Shown here piece after piece: positions 40,802-48,948 of a DNA stretch of 64,000 nucleotides (its first letter is position 1; each line of letters opens with the position of its first letter). The DNA comes from Vibrio metoecus. Its GTDB lineage: Bacteria; Pseudomonadota; Gammaproteobacteria; Enterobacterales; Vibrionaceae. Location: NCBI RefSeq assembly GCF_009665255.1, contig NZ_CP035686.1, positions 1,116,001-1,180,000 of the forward strand. Direction: 5' to 3'. Under the pieces are notes generated by a model. The model did no database searches. It was not told where the DNA came from and was given only the letters and a program-made list of their open reading frames with translations. Both the position numbers and the translations under genes were made by a program.

Positions 40802-41128
40802 GTCCCTATTCCTTCTGACGTGTTGTTGAGTGAACTTGGTCGCACGGATTATTGTGGTTGTTAGGTTCTCGTTGCGTCCCACTCTGGTTTATGCTCACTG
40901 CGCATTAAGTATACTTCTTAACCAATAAAGTTGCGGCAGTGAAGTGCAGATTTGTTGTGACCTGTGCCATAAAATGGATATGCAATCAGTTTTGCTTGGT
41001 GGTGCTGAAAAATGCACTAACGAAAAGTGGAGAGGGAGGATCCCGTGTCAGCCTCACACTTATGTACTGACAAACTCACAACCATGTTAAATTGATGTTA
41101 GTTTTCACTCGCCAACAAGGAGTGAATT

Positions 41129-42745
41129 ATGGTGTGGAATAGCCTTACTTTCCGCAAGCGAATGTTAATTATCATGACATTATCGGGATTGATCGAGCTG
41201 CTACTGTTGGTTGCGGCGGGATTTATCTATGTCAAACACTCCCAAGAACAAGAAGTAGGCCAAAAGGCGCTCGGAGTCGCAGCGTTTCTCGCTCAAACAC
41301 CTGCAGTTATTTCGATGATCCAAACGGGCAATGCCAGTGATGAACAACAACAAGCCTATCGAGAGTTAACCCAATTGATTGGCGCCGCGTTCATCGTGAT
41401 TGGTGACAATAAAGGCATTCGGCTTGTTCATCCGCTTAATGAACGTATTGGGAAACCCATGGTTGGCGGGGACAACGATAGAGCTTTGCTTGATGGCGAA
41501 GCGTATGTTTCTTTTGCTCAAGGTTCTTTAGGTAAATCAGTGCGCGGCAAAGCGGCGGTTGTGGGGCGCGATGGTCAAATTCTTGGAGTGGTTTCGGTTG
41601 GTTACTTGATTGAACGGCTACAAGATAGAGTCGAACCTTTTCTATTTTATCTGATTGCGACAGCTCTCTTAGTGGTGGGAGCCAATGCGTTGGTCTCTAG
41701 CTATGCTTCCCGTCGTTTTCAGCGTGCGATTTTGGGCTTTGAACCAGAGGAAATCGCTCGATTGTATGTTGAGTTAGACGTGACGATGAGCACCTTGAAA
41801 GAGGGGATCATCAGTATCGATGACAAAGGCATTTTGCGTTCGATTAATAAAAGTGCTTGCGAGATCTTGGGTTTGCAACGCGAGCAGGCGTTGAATCGAC
41901 GCTTAACGACGTTATTGCCAGAAAGTGATCTCTATACGGTACTTGCTACTGGTAGAACGGATCACGATATCGAACTTTATTTGAATAAACATTGGATTAT
42001 CGCTAACCGAAGTCCGATTGTCGTCGAGGGTAAAGTGGTTGGTGCGGTTTCCAGCTTTCGTTTGCGCGATGAAATTAATGAATTGACTGAACAACTGGCT
42101 CAAACGCGTGAATATGCTGAAATGCTTCGTTCACAAACCCATGAACATAGAAATAAATTAAATACCATCAGTGGGTTGTTGCAAATGGGGGAGATTGAAT
42201 CTGTACAGCAATTGATTGGGCAGGAAACAGAGCATTATCAGTCGCTTATTGAATTTTTGCGTGAAACGATTAAGGATCCGCTGATTGCTGGAATGCTACT
42301 TGGGAAAACGGAACGCGCTCGCGAACTCGGTTTAGAGTTATGGGTTGAAGAGGGGGCTCGCCTTGAAGCTTTACCACTGCACATTAAAGCAGAAGATGTG
42401 GTCACTATTCTTGGTAATCTGATTGATAACGCGTTTGATGCCTCCTTGAGCGCGGTGCGAGCACTTAGCGTAGTTCCACAAGAACGAAGAGTGATTGAAG
42501 TGTCGATCAGTGATTTTGGCAACGAAATCATTTTAGAGGTGGATGACCAAGGCTGTGGTTTACCCAAAGAGCTAGAACAATGGCAACTGACCGAAAAGGG
42601 CGTGTCGAGCAAAGCGAAACAAAATCGTGGTGTGGGGCTTTATTTGGTCAAACAACTGGCCGATCGTTATCAAGGGCAGTTGGAAATGCATAGCAAAACA
42701 CAAGGTACAAGAATGACGGTCTATTTACCCAAGGATGAAATGTAA
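41129..42745 (+). CDS. CitA/DcuS-family sensor histidine kinase
   Basis: 538 aa. TM1 (about 13-35), a periplasmic PAS-like sensor domain (about 36-170) of the kind that binds citrate or C4-dicarboxylates, TM2 (about 172-195), a cytoplasmic PAS domain (about 210-320), and a kinase core. The H-box is QTHEHRNKLNTISGLLQ with phospho-acceptor H338; N-box NLIDNAFDAS and G-box DQGCGLP and GVGLYLVKQL follow. AAGGAG precedes the ATG. It overlaps the response-regulator gene by one base (TAATG). In this family, signals are usually carboxylates such as citrate, but no transporter or metabolic gene nearby fixes the ligand. Confidence 0.9.
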   Translation: MVWNSLTFRKRMLIIMTLSGLIELLLLVAAGFIYVKHSQEQEVGQKALGVAAFLAQTPAVISMIQTGNASDEQQQAYRELTQLIGAAFIVIGDNKGIRLVHPLNERIGKPMVGGDNDRALLDGEAYVSFAQGSLGKSVRGKAAVVGRDGQILGVVSVGYLIERLQDRVEPFLFYLIATALLVVGANALVSSYASRRFQRAILGFEPEEIARLYVELDVTMSTLKEGIISIDDKGILRSINKSACEILGLQREQALNRRLTTLLPESDLYTVLATGRTDHDIELYLNKHWIIANRSPIVVEGKVVGAVSSFRLRDEINELTEQLAQTREYAEMLRSQTHEHRNKLNTISGLLQMGEIESVQQLIGQETEHYQSLIEFLRETIKDPLIAGMLLGKTERARELGLELWVEEGARLEALPLHIKAEDVVTILGNLIDNAFDASLSAVRALSVVPQERRVIEVSISDFGNEIILEVDDQGCGLPKELEQWQLTEKGVSSKAKQNRGVGLYLVKQLADRYQGQLEMHSKTQGTRMTVYLPKDEM

Positions 42746-43431
42746 TGAATACCCGGATCCTGATTATTGAAGATGACCCTGCGATAGCTCAACTTCATCA
42801 TCGTTATCTCAATCAATTAGACGGTTTTGATGTGGTGGGTATTGCGACTTCACAAGCTGATGCGCGTCTGCAAGTAGAAGTGCTTAATCCGGATCTTGTC
42901 TTATTGGATGTTTATCTCCCTGATGGTACGGGACTGGAGTTTCTACAGTGGATCCGTGGGCGCAATGTACATTGCGATGTTATTTTGATCACGGCGGCAC
43001 GCGAGGTGGATACCCTACAACAAGCCATGCGCGGAGGGGTAGTGGATTATTTACTCAAGCCAGTGATGTTTCCAAGACTTGAGGCCGCCTTAAAAAAATA
43101 TCAGTTGCGGCAAATCGAGCTAACACAGTGGGCGGATTTTGATCAGAGCAAGGTGGATAAAATGTTTACGCCACATGCTACTGACACTTTACCTCAGCGT
43201 TTACCGAAAGGAATTGATGCGGTAACGTTAGATAAAATTCGTGTGTTATTTCAAGAGTCTGCCATGCTGACTGCCGATGAAGCGGGTGACAAAATTGGGG
43301 CAAGCCGCACAACAGCTCGGCGCTATCTTGAGTATCTTATCAGTGCTGGAGAGTTGGAGGCTGATCTCACTTATGGTACGGTTGGACGACCAGAACGAAC
43401 ATACCGCCGAGTGCTTCGTCACACATCCTGA
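42745..43431 (+). CDS. CitB/DcuR-family response regulator
   Basis: 228 aa. The receiver domain (residues 1-125) contains the acidic EDD at 9-11, phospho-acceptor D55 in LVLLDVYLPDG, and LLKPV. The DNA-binding output domain (about 165-225) is of the CitB type, with the HTH near GASRTTARRYLEYLISAGEL. It is the partner of the kinase whose gene it overlaps by one base. Targets are unknown; the solute-binding protein gene 65 nt downstream is a likely one by proximity. Confidence 0.92.
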   Translation: MNTRILIIEDDPAIAQLHHRYLNQLDGFDVVGIATSQADARLQVEVLNPDLVLLDVYLPDGTGLEFLQWIRGRNVHCDVILITAAREVDTLQQAMRGGVVDYLLKPVMFPRLEAALKKYQLRQIELTQWADFDQSKVDKMFTPHATDTLPQRLPKGIDAVTLDKIRVLFQESAMLTADEAGDKIGASRTTARRYLEYLISAGELEADLTYGTVGRPERTYRRVLRHTS

Positions 43432-43496
43432 TTAGACGGATCGGATAACTGCATCTAAAGTTTAAACAGATTACACGAATGTGATGAGGTCGACAG

Positions 43497-44270
43497 ATGC
43501 AATGGCGTTTTTGTTTGACAGCAATACTCGGTGTTGTTCTTGGATGGAGTTTCAGTGTCAACGTGCAAGCTCAAGGTTTGGAGTCGTTAACGTATTACAC
43601 AGAAAATTATCCACCACTAAACTTTGAACAAGATGGTAAGCCAGCAGGCATTGCGGTTGATTTACTTCAACAAGCTGCAGCGGTAACTCATGTAACCTTG
43701 AATCCAGAACATATTTTAGTGCAACCTTGGCCGCGATCTTACCGTTCGGCGCTCCTAAAGTCAGATGGTGTGTTGTTTTCAACGACTCGTACCACACATC
43801 GTGAAAATTTATTTAACTGGGTGGGGCCGATTGCCGATATAAAAGTGGTCGTGTTAGCACGCAAATCAAGTCACATCACGGTGACCGATCCGATTGAGTT
43901 AGGGAATTATCGAATTGGCGTGATCCGTGATGACATTGGAGAACAGCAATTACTGCAAGTAGGCGTACCAAGAGAATCAATGGTAGAGGGTTCAACTGTG
44001 AGCAGTTTGGCTGAACAGCTACTAAAGCGCCGTATTGATTTGTTGGCCTATGATGAAAGAACAGCACTATGGTGGATGAGCCAAGAAAATATTCCTGTTG
44101 AAGACTTTGAAACCGTGTACGTTTTAATGCAAGGTTCACTGTATTATGCATTTAACAAAAATATAGATAAGTCGGTATTAGCGGATTTACAAAAGGGCAT
44201 TGAGCTGATTAAAAACAGTGTTGATGAACATGGCGTAAATCGATATCAAGCAATACTCGATAAATATTGA
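43497..44270 (+). CDS. Periplasmic solute-binding protein (SBP family 3)
   Basis: 257 aa. A signal peptide (about 25 residues, ending VQAQ) is followed by the family 3 binding fold: YYTENYPPLNFEQDGKPAG near the N-terminus and IGVIRDDIGEQ and LAYDERTALW later. Family 3 proteins bind amino acids or related small molecules. No ABC permease or ATPase gene is adjacent. It follows a two-component system and precedes cheV (27 nt gap), so a sensory role is possible. A second protein of similar type is encoded at 45411. Confidence 0.82.
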   Translation: MQWRFCLTAILGVVLGWSFSVNVQAQGLESLTYYTENYPPLNFEQDGKPAGIAVDLLQQAAAVTHVTLNPEHILVQPWPRSYRSALLKSDGVLFSTTRTTHRENLFNWVGPIADIKVVVLARKSSHITVTDPIELGNYRIGVIRDDIGEQQLLQVGVPRESMVEGSTVSSLAEQLLKRRIDLLAYDERTALWWMSQENIPVEDFETVYVLMQGSLYYAFNKNIDKSVLADLQKGIELIKNSVDEHGVNRYQAILDKY

Positions 44271-44297
44271 TAACCATCCCGAGAAGATGTGACGATT

Positions 44298-45275
44298 ATG
44301 AGCAACCCAAGCAGTACTATTTTGACTGAAAGCGGCACTAACGAGTTAGAGATCATCGAATTTCATCTTGAGAAAGTGCTTCCTGATGGGCGGACCAAAA
44401 CCTGCTACTACGGTATTAACGTCGCGAAAGTTCGCGAAGTTATTCGAGTGCCAGAAACCACTGATTATCCGAATGCCCAACCACATATGATAGGGGTGTT
44501 TTCCTCACGGGAAATTTTGACGCCGCTCGTTGATCTCGCAGGATGGCTTGGAGTGCCTACTTCGACCGATATCAGCAAAAAATATGTGATCGTGACGGAT
44601 TTTAACCGCATGACCAACGGCTTCTTGATCGACAGTATTAGCCGGATCCATCGTATTTCTTGGAATGACGTAGAATCACCGAGTCAATTTCTTGAGGCAG
44701 GTGAGCAAGATTGTGTGGTGGCGGTGGTACGCCAAGATAAAAAACTCATCATGATCCTCGACTTCGAGAAAATTATTGCTGATATCAACCCTGAGTTGAG
44801 CATGGAAAAATACGATGTGACGGTGGATAGAAAAGTCGACCTGAATCAGCGCATGGTTACCAAGCGTAATGCCAAAACGGTCATGGTGGTGGATGACTCA
44901 GCCTTTATTCGTAGTTTGATCCAAGATACGTTGAGCTCTGCCGGTTATAACATCATTGCATGTAAAGACGGTGGTGAAGCTTTTGAGAAATTAATGGAGA
45001 TCAAAACCGTCGCGAAAGAAGAGAATATTGCCGTCAGCGAACTGGTGGATGCGGTTGTCACTGACGTTGAAATGCCACGTATGGATGGTATGCATCTAGT
45101 CAAACGCCTGCGTGATGATGAATCTTATCGGTCAATGCCGATTGTTATGTTCTCCTCATTGATGAGTGATGATAACCGTGCCAAAGCGTTGGCTCTGGGG
45201 GCTAACGATACCATCACAAAACCAGAAATTGGCAGAATGGTGTCGATGATGGATAAATACGTACTCAATATGTGA
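44298..45275 (+). CDS. cheV: Chemotaxis coupling protein CheV
   Basis: 325-aa cytoplasmic protein: an N-terminal CheW-like domain (about 10-165; FHLEKVLPDGRTKTCYYGIN, then VREVIRVPET) and a C-terminal receiver domain (about 190-325) with MVVDDSAF, phospho-acceptor aspartate in VVTDVEMPRMDG and MFSSLMS. CheV couples receptors to CheA and can be phosphorylated to adapt signalling; vibrios have several. The ATG at 44298 is chosen over an in-frame GTG at 44289, with GAGAAGA upstream. A strong terminator follows at once. Confidence 0.93.
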   Translation: MSNPSSTILTESGTNELEIIEFHLEKVLPDGRTKTCYYGINVAKVREVIRVPETTDYPNAQPHMIGVFSSREILTPLVDLAGWLGVPTSTDISKKYVIVTDFNRMTNGFLIDSISRIHRISWNDVESPSQFLEAGEQDCVVAVVRQDKKLIMILDFEKIIADINPELSMEKYDVTVDRKVDLNQRMVTKRNAKTVMVVDDSAFIRSLIQDTLSSAGYNIIACKDGGEAFEKLMEIKTVAKEENIAVSELVDAVVTDVEMPRMDGMHLVKRLRDDESYRSMPIVMFSSLMSDDNRAKALALGANDTITKPEIGRMVSMMDKYVLNM

Positions 45276-45279
45276 CAGA

Positions 45280-45303
45280 AGCGGAGCTAAGCTCCGCTTT
45301 TCT
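45280..45303 (+). terminator. Terminator after cheV
   Basis: AGCGGAGC, a TAA loop and GCTCCGCT are followed by TTTCTC. It begins 5 nt after the cheV stop. Confidence 0.88.
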
Positions 45304-45410
45304 CAATGATAAGAGTCCCTTTGTAGTGAAAACGTTAAACCTTCAACAGTAGACGTCTTGGCAATACCGCACTATGAGATGGCAGAGGATAAAGTAGCGG
45401 TGGAGGCAGT

Positions 45411-46214
45411 ATGCGAACATCTTGGTTGCCATTTTTTTTATTATTCTTTTCAGTCAGCGTTTGGGCGGGTAATCAAACCATAACGTTGGTGTTACCTGCA
45501 CAAAACGATAATGGTCACGCTTACTACCATGAATTACTCACTCGCGCTTTAGCTGATCAAGGTATTGAGCTGATTATTGAGACTCCTTATTCACACCTTC
45601 CCCAAAAACGCGTAGTGAAAATGGTGGAAAACGACCAATTGTCATTGACTTGGTTATTAGAAAGTCCAGAGCGTAATCAACATTTTGCTTATATCGATAT
45701 TCCGCTGACGCATGGTTTAATCGGGCAGCGCATATTGCTCATTCCTCCCAGCCTGCAAAGTCGATTCGACAACGTCGCCACTTTAGATGACATGCGTAAA
45801 ACACAGTTGATTGCAGGGTTAGGTGAGCATTGGTTGGATATTGCTGTCTGGCGTTACAATCAGTTGCCTTTTTATATTCAAAATGGGGAATGGAGAGAAC
45901 TGTACAAAAAACTTACCGTCACTGGAGAGGTGAACTATTTCCCTCGTGGTGTGACTGAAATTTACCAAGAGTCGATCCTCAATCCCCACCTTGCTATTGA
46001 GCAGCATTTGCTGCTCCAGTATCAAAATGATTTTAGATTCTATCTCAGCCCTAAAACTGCTCAGTACAAAGATACCTTAGAACAGGCTTTGAAAAAGGCC
46101 GTAGAGTCGGGGTTAATGGATCGTTTGATTGAGCAATATTGGGGAAAGTCATTGTCTTTATTAAGACTCAATCAACGCCAAGTGATTGAGCTGAAAATGC
46201 CAGAGAAGAATTAA
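45411..46214 (+). CDS. Putative periplasmic solute-binding protein (SBP family 3-like)
   Basis: 267 aa. A signal peptide (about 19 residues, LLFFSVSVWA) precedes a domain with weak family 3 character: LVLPAQNDNGHAYYHELLTR, WLLESPERNQHFAYIDIPL and a C-terminal AVESGLMDRLIEQYWG segment typical of family 3 ends. It lacks the usual N-terminal ligand motif, so the assignment is less secure than for the gene at 43497. GGTGGAGGCAGT precedes the ATG. No cognate transporter genes are nearby. It could serve as a receptor subunit. Confidence 0.7.
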   Translation: MRTSWLPFFLLFFSVSVWAGNQTITLVLPAQNDNGHAYYHELLTRALADQGIELIIETPYSHLPQKRVVKMVENDQLSLTWLLESPERNQHFAYIDIPLTHGLIGQRILLIPPSLQSRFDNVATLDDMRKTQLIAGLGEHWLDIAVWRYNQLPFYIQNGEWRELYKKLTVTGEVNYFPRGVTEIYQESILNPHLAIEQHLLLQYQNDFRFYLSPKTAQYKDTLEQALKKAVESGLMDRLIEQYWGKSLSLLRLNQRQVIELKMPEKN

Positions 46215-46433
46215 TGGAGAGCCTTTTTCGTGACTCAACAACCTTCTTTCAATAAGAATGGGCTAACTCCTTTATTTTCGGCACAAAATCAATAATCCAA
46301 ACTGGTCTTTCAACACAACATCAGTTATCAATAGCAAATCGATCATCCATTGATTGCAAGAAGTGATAACAGGTTGGCACTTTTTGAGCACATTAGGATG
46401 TCACTTCTTTAATTACTGCGGTTCAAATGATTT

Positions 46434-47114
46434 ATGGTTGAAATTTTTATTGTCGTCATCCTGCTTGTGCTGTTTTTTTTCATTATTCAAAAGTACGTGA
46501 TCCGTCACGATGACACCAAGGAGTATACCTATAAAAAAAGAGGGCCGCTGCTCGATATGAAAGAAAGCGCGTTTTATAACGCGTTAGTCAGTGCTGTGGG
46601 CGACCACGGTGTGGTACTGGCAAAAGTGAATATGGCGAATGTCATCACGCCGCATAAATTACCAAGCAAAAAGCATTGGTTCATTGCCTATAACAAAATA
46701 TCAAAAAGTTACTTTGACTTTTTGGTGTGTGATGCGAGAACGCTTGAACCCAGAGTCGTCATTGAATTGGATGATGGTAAAGAGCTGCAAAAAGGTAAGG
46801 TTGAGCGTGAGAAGCTGCTACTCCACGTGTGCAAATCTGCCAATATCCCTTTGATTGGTACCAATGTTCGAATGAGCTATCAAGTGGGAAAACTGCGACG
46901 TTTGCTGGCTGCACACATTGATCTCATTCAGCCGGATCAAGAAGTGCGCTTTTGTAAGCGTTGCGGCAGTCCGATGGTGATCAAAGTGGCAACTCAAGGT
47001 GAATACCGTGGGCGACGCTTCTTTACTTGTAGCCGTCAACCACACTGTTCTTACACAGAAAACTACAATGTGGTTTACGAATTTGAAGACGAAGAAGCTA
47101 ACGATAATAACTAA
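46434..47114 (+). CDS. Membrane-anchored DUF2726 protein with C-terminal zinc ribbon
   Basis: 226 aa. An N-terminal helix (about residues 2-21) anchors a DUF2726 domain (about 38-155) that has the PD-(D/E)XK nuclease-like pattern: KSYFDFLVCDARTLEPRVVIELDDGKE, with D and E at the positions expected for metal binding. The C-terminus has a topoisomerase-type zinc ribbon, CKRCGSPM followed by FFTCSRQPHC. DUF2726 nuclease activity is only inferred. The gap before it (46215-46433) holds no ORF and a possible sigma-54-like GG-N10-GC element near 46374-46390. Confidence 0.82.
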   Translation: MVEIFIVVILLVLFFFIIQKYVIRHDDTKEYTYKKRGPLLDMKESAFYNALVSAVGDHGVVLAKVNMANVITPHKLPSKKHWFIAYNKISKSYFDFLVCDARTLEPRVVIELDDGKELQKGKVEREKLLLHVCKSANIPLIGTNVRMSYQVGKLRRLLAAHIDLIQPDQEVRFCKRCGSPMVIKVATQGEYRGRRFFTCSRQPHCSYTENYNVVYEFEDEEANDNN

Positions 47115-48173
47115 TTACAGGTTCTCGGTTTGTTGATTCGCTCGGTTGATGTTGAATTGCGCATGTTGAAATAAACGAACCTGATTTCTTCCCGCCTTTT
47201 TGGCCCGATACAGTTCAATATCTGCAAATTTCAGAAGATCATTGAGTTGATCTCCTGGTTGATATTCACATACTCCGATACTTATGGTCACTTGCACACG
47301 CTTATCACCAAAAGCGAATAAATGCTGGCTAATGATGGTTCTTAACCGCTCACAAACTCTTTCGGCTTGTTCTAAAGATTGATCAAACAGCGTTACGCAA
47401 AACTCTTCACCACCAATCCGATATAAATTATTGTCGCCAACCACTTGAGCCAACAGGCGTGTGGTTTCCACCAAAACTTTATCACCCGTATCATGGCCAT
47501 ACTGATCATTAATTAATTTGAAAAAATCCAAATCAATCACCAATAAACTGAGTGATGTTTGATCACTAAACTGTTCAAAGTGATGGAAGGAGGTCGTCAG
47601 CGACAAACGATTGTGAGCCCCAGTGAGAGGATCTCGTGATGCCAGATAGAGTAGGGAGTTCTCAATTTTACGGCGATTTTCTTCATACACATGAGCCACG
47701 ACCCAAAGGCCAATATAGGCAAAACAAAAGTGCAGTAAAATTGCCCCAGAAATTGAGGGATCATTTTGTGATTGCCAATATACAACGCTGCCTTGCAAGA
47801 GCAAGAAGATACTTGAAGTGAGAAAAGCAAAGCGAGTTGAGGTAAAAATATAAAAGAGGATAGGCACAAAACAGCTCCAAACATAAATGCCCATCACTAA
47901 GGGTTTCATGTAGGTCGCGAAAAGGGTTGTGCCTGTGAGGATGAATAGATACAGGTAAACCTGCCCCTGCGTGTGAGCGCGGCGTTTGGCCAGAGTATAA
48001 ATATACAGAGAATAAAAAGCACAAACCAACTCAATAAGCCCGAGTTGTATTTCTGGTTGTGACCAAAAATTGATCAGCGCCATCAAAAAAGCGATCAAAG
48101 CCCAAAAGAAGCTGAGACCGCACAACACTGACGCTCGCAGTGTTTGCGTGTTGTCGAATAACCTAGCATCCAT
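47115..48173 (-). CDS. Membrane diguanylate cyclase (GGDEF)
   Basis: 352 aa: about six membrane helices (residues 10-175) forming a sensor domain, then a GGDEF domain (about 185-340). The active-site motif is GGEEF in YRIGGEEFCV with ASRDPLTGAHNR and DLDFFKLINDQYGHDTGD before it, so catalysis is expected. The RxxD inhibitory site five residues upstream of GGEEF is absent (VVGDNNLYRI), suggesting no product feedback. It is convergent with the DUF2726 gene, the stops being adjacent. A TAACG-rich end and no clear terminator are seen between them. Confidence 0.9.
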   Translation of the reverse strand: MDARLFDNTQTLRASVLCGLSFFWALIAFLMALINFWSQPEIQLGLIELVCAFYSLYIYTLAKRRAHTQGQVYLYLFILTGTTLFATYMKPLVMGIYVWSCFVPILFYIFTSTRFAFLTSSIFLLLQGSVVYWQSQNDPSISGAILLHFCFAYIGLWVVAHVYEENRRKIENSLLYLASRDPLTGAHNRLSLTTSFHHFEQFSDQTSLSLLVIDLDFFKLINDQYGHDTGDKVLVETTRLLAQVVGDNNLYRIGGEEFCVTLFDQSLEQAERVCERLRTIISQHLFAFGDKRVQVTISIGVCEYQPGDQLNDLLKFADIELYRAKKAGRNQVRLFQHAQFNINRANQQTENL

Positions 48174-48444
48174 GACTTACCCTCTTCGGGGCTAAAATTA
48201 AGCGTTTATAGTACAGCCTTAACTGCTCGGATCAACATTGATCTTGAATGCATATCACAAAACTAGACGGCGCTCTAATTCTTGAAATCGTCCATGCTTT
48301 AGGGAAGGAATATAAGAAAACAAATGGTGGAAGTGTAAAAAATCATCAAACTGATGATAGAAAAGCCAAACGGTTCAAAAACAAAGAAATTGGGCTTGCA
48401 CGTCAGAAAATCTGCCGTTAATATCCACCTCGTTCTCAGGCGAT
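48174..48444. promoter_or_regulatory. Region between the diguanylate cyclase and the tRNA genes, with tRNA promoter
   Basis: 271 nt without an ORF. The right part holds a near-consensus sigma-70 promoter for the tRNA genes: TTGCAC at 48396-48401, a 17-nt spacer and TAATAT at 48419-48424. No other structure was recognised in the left part. Confidence 0.75.
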
Positions 48445-48521
48445 GCGTCCGTAGCTCAGTTGGTTAGAGCACCACCTTGACATGGTGGGGGTCGGTGGTT
48501 CGAGTCCACTCGGACGCACCA
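48445..48521 (+). tRNA. tRNA-Val(GAC), copy 1
   Basis: 77 nt including encoded CCA. Acceptor arm GCGTCCG with CGGACGC, D-arm AGCTCAGTTGGTTAGAGC, anticodon loop TTGACAT giving GAC, and T-arm GGTTCGAGTCC. The sequence equals what I recall of E. coli tRNA-Val(GAC). Confidence 0.97.
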
Positions 48522-48542
48522 TGAGAAACTTCAAAACAGTAT

Positions 48543-48619
48543 GCGTCTATAGCTCAGTTGGTTAGAGCACCACCTTGACATGGTGGGGGTCGGTGGTTCG
48601 AGTCCACTTAGACGCACCA
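48543..48619 (+). tRNA. tRNA-Val(GAC), copy 2
   Basis: 77 nt including CCA. It is identical to copy 1 except at the last two acceptor pairs: GCGTCTA with TAGACGC, so two compensatory changes keep the stem paired. Only 21 nt separate the copies; one promoter probably serves both. Confidence 0.97.
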
Positions 48620-48640
48620 GAATTCGTTCAGTTTGAACAC

Positions 48641-48675
48641 ACAACAAAGCCCGCATAATGCGGGCTTTGTTGTTT
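48641..48675 (+). terminator. Terminator after the tRNA-Val pair
   Basis: A long perfect stem, ACAACAAAGCCCGC with GCGGGCTTTGTTGT around ATAAT, is followed by TT. It starts 22 nt after the second tRNA. Confidence 0.88.
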
Positions 48676-48948
48676 CTGTGATTCGCATTTTTACTTATGT
48701 CCCGTTATGTTATGTACTTTTCATTCATCATTCATCATTCATCATGCATCGGCACACATCTTTATTCTGTTAACCAGAAATACAATCGATCGGCTGAACA
48801 GGTTATTCGAACAATGAAGCTTTGGGCAGAGGCTTGTGGAGCTAGGTTGCAATATCTACTCACTGAGCGGCTAGGATTGCTTTATGATAACTGTGTGTTT
48901 GTGCTATGAAATTGTTCTGGTAATACGCAGGGTGTCAGTGGGGGATGT
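48676..48948. other. Intergenic region with a short 7-bp tandem repeat
   Basis: No convincing gene is seen in this stretch before the MFS gene. At 48722-48749 the heptamer CATTCAT is repeated about three times and then degenerates to CATGCAT. A 70-codon ORF here has no ribosome-binding site and looks accidental. Confidence 0.6.

Noticed and set aside
48697..48909. A 70-codon ORF between the tRNAs and the MFS gene
   Set aside because: It starts in the heptamer repeat zone, has no ribosome-binding site and looks like chance.
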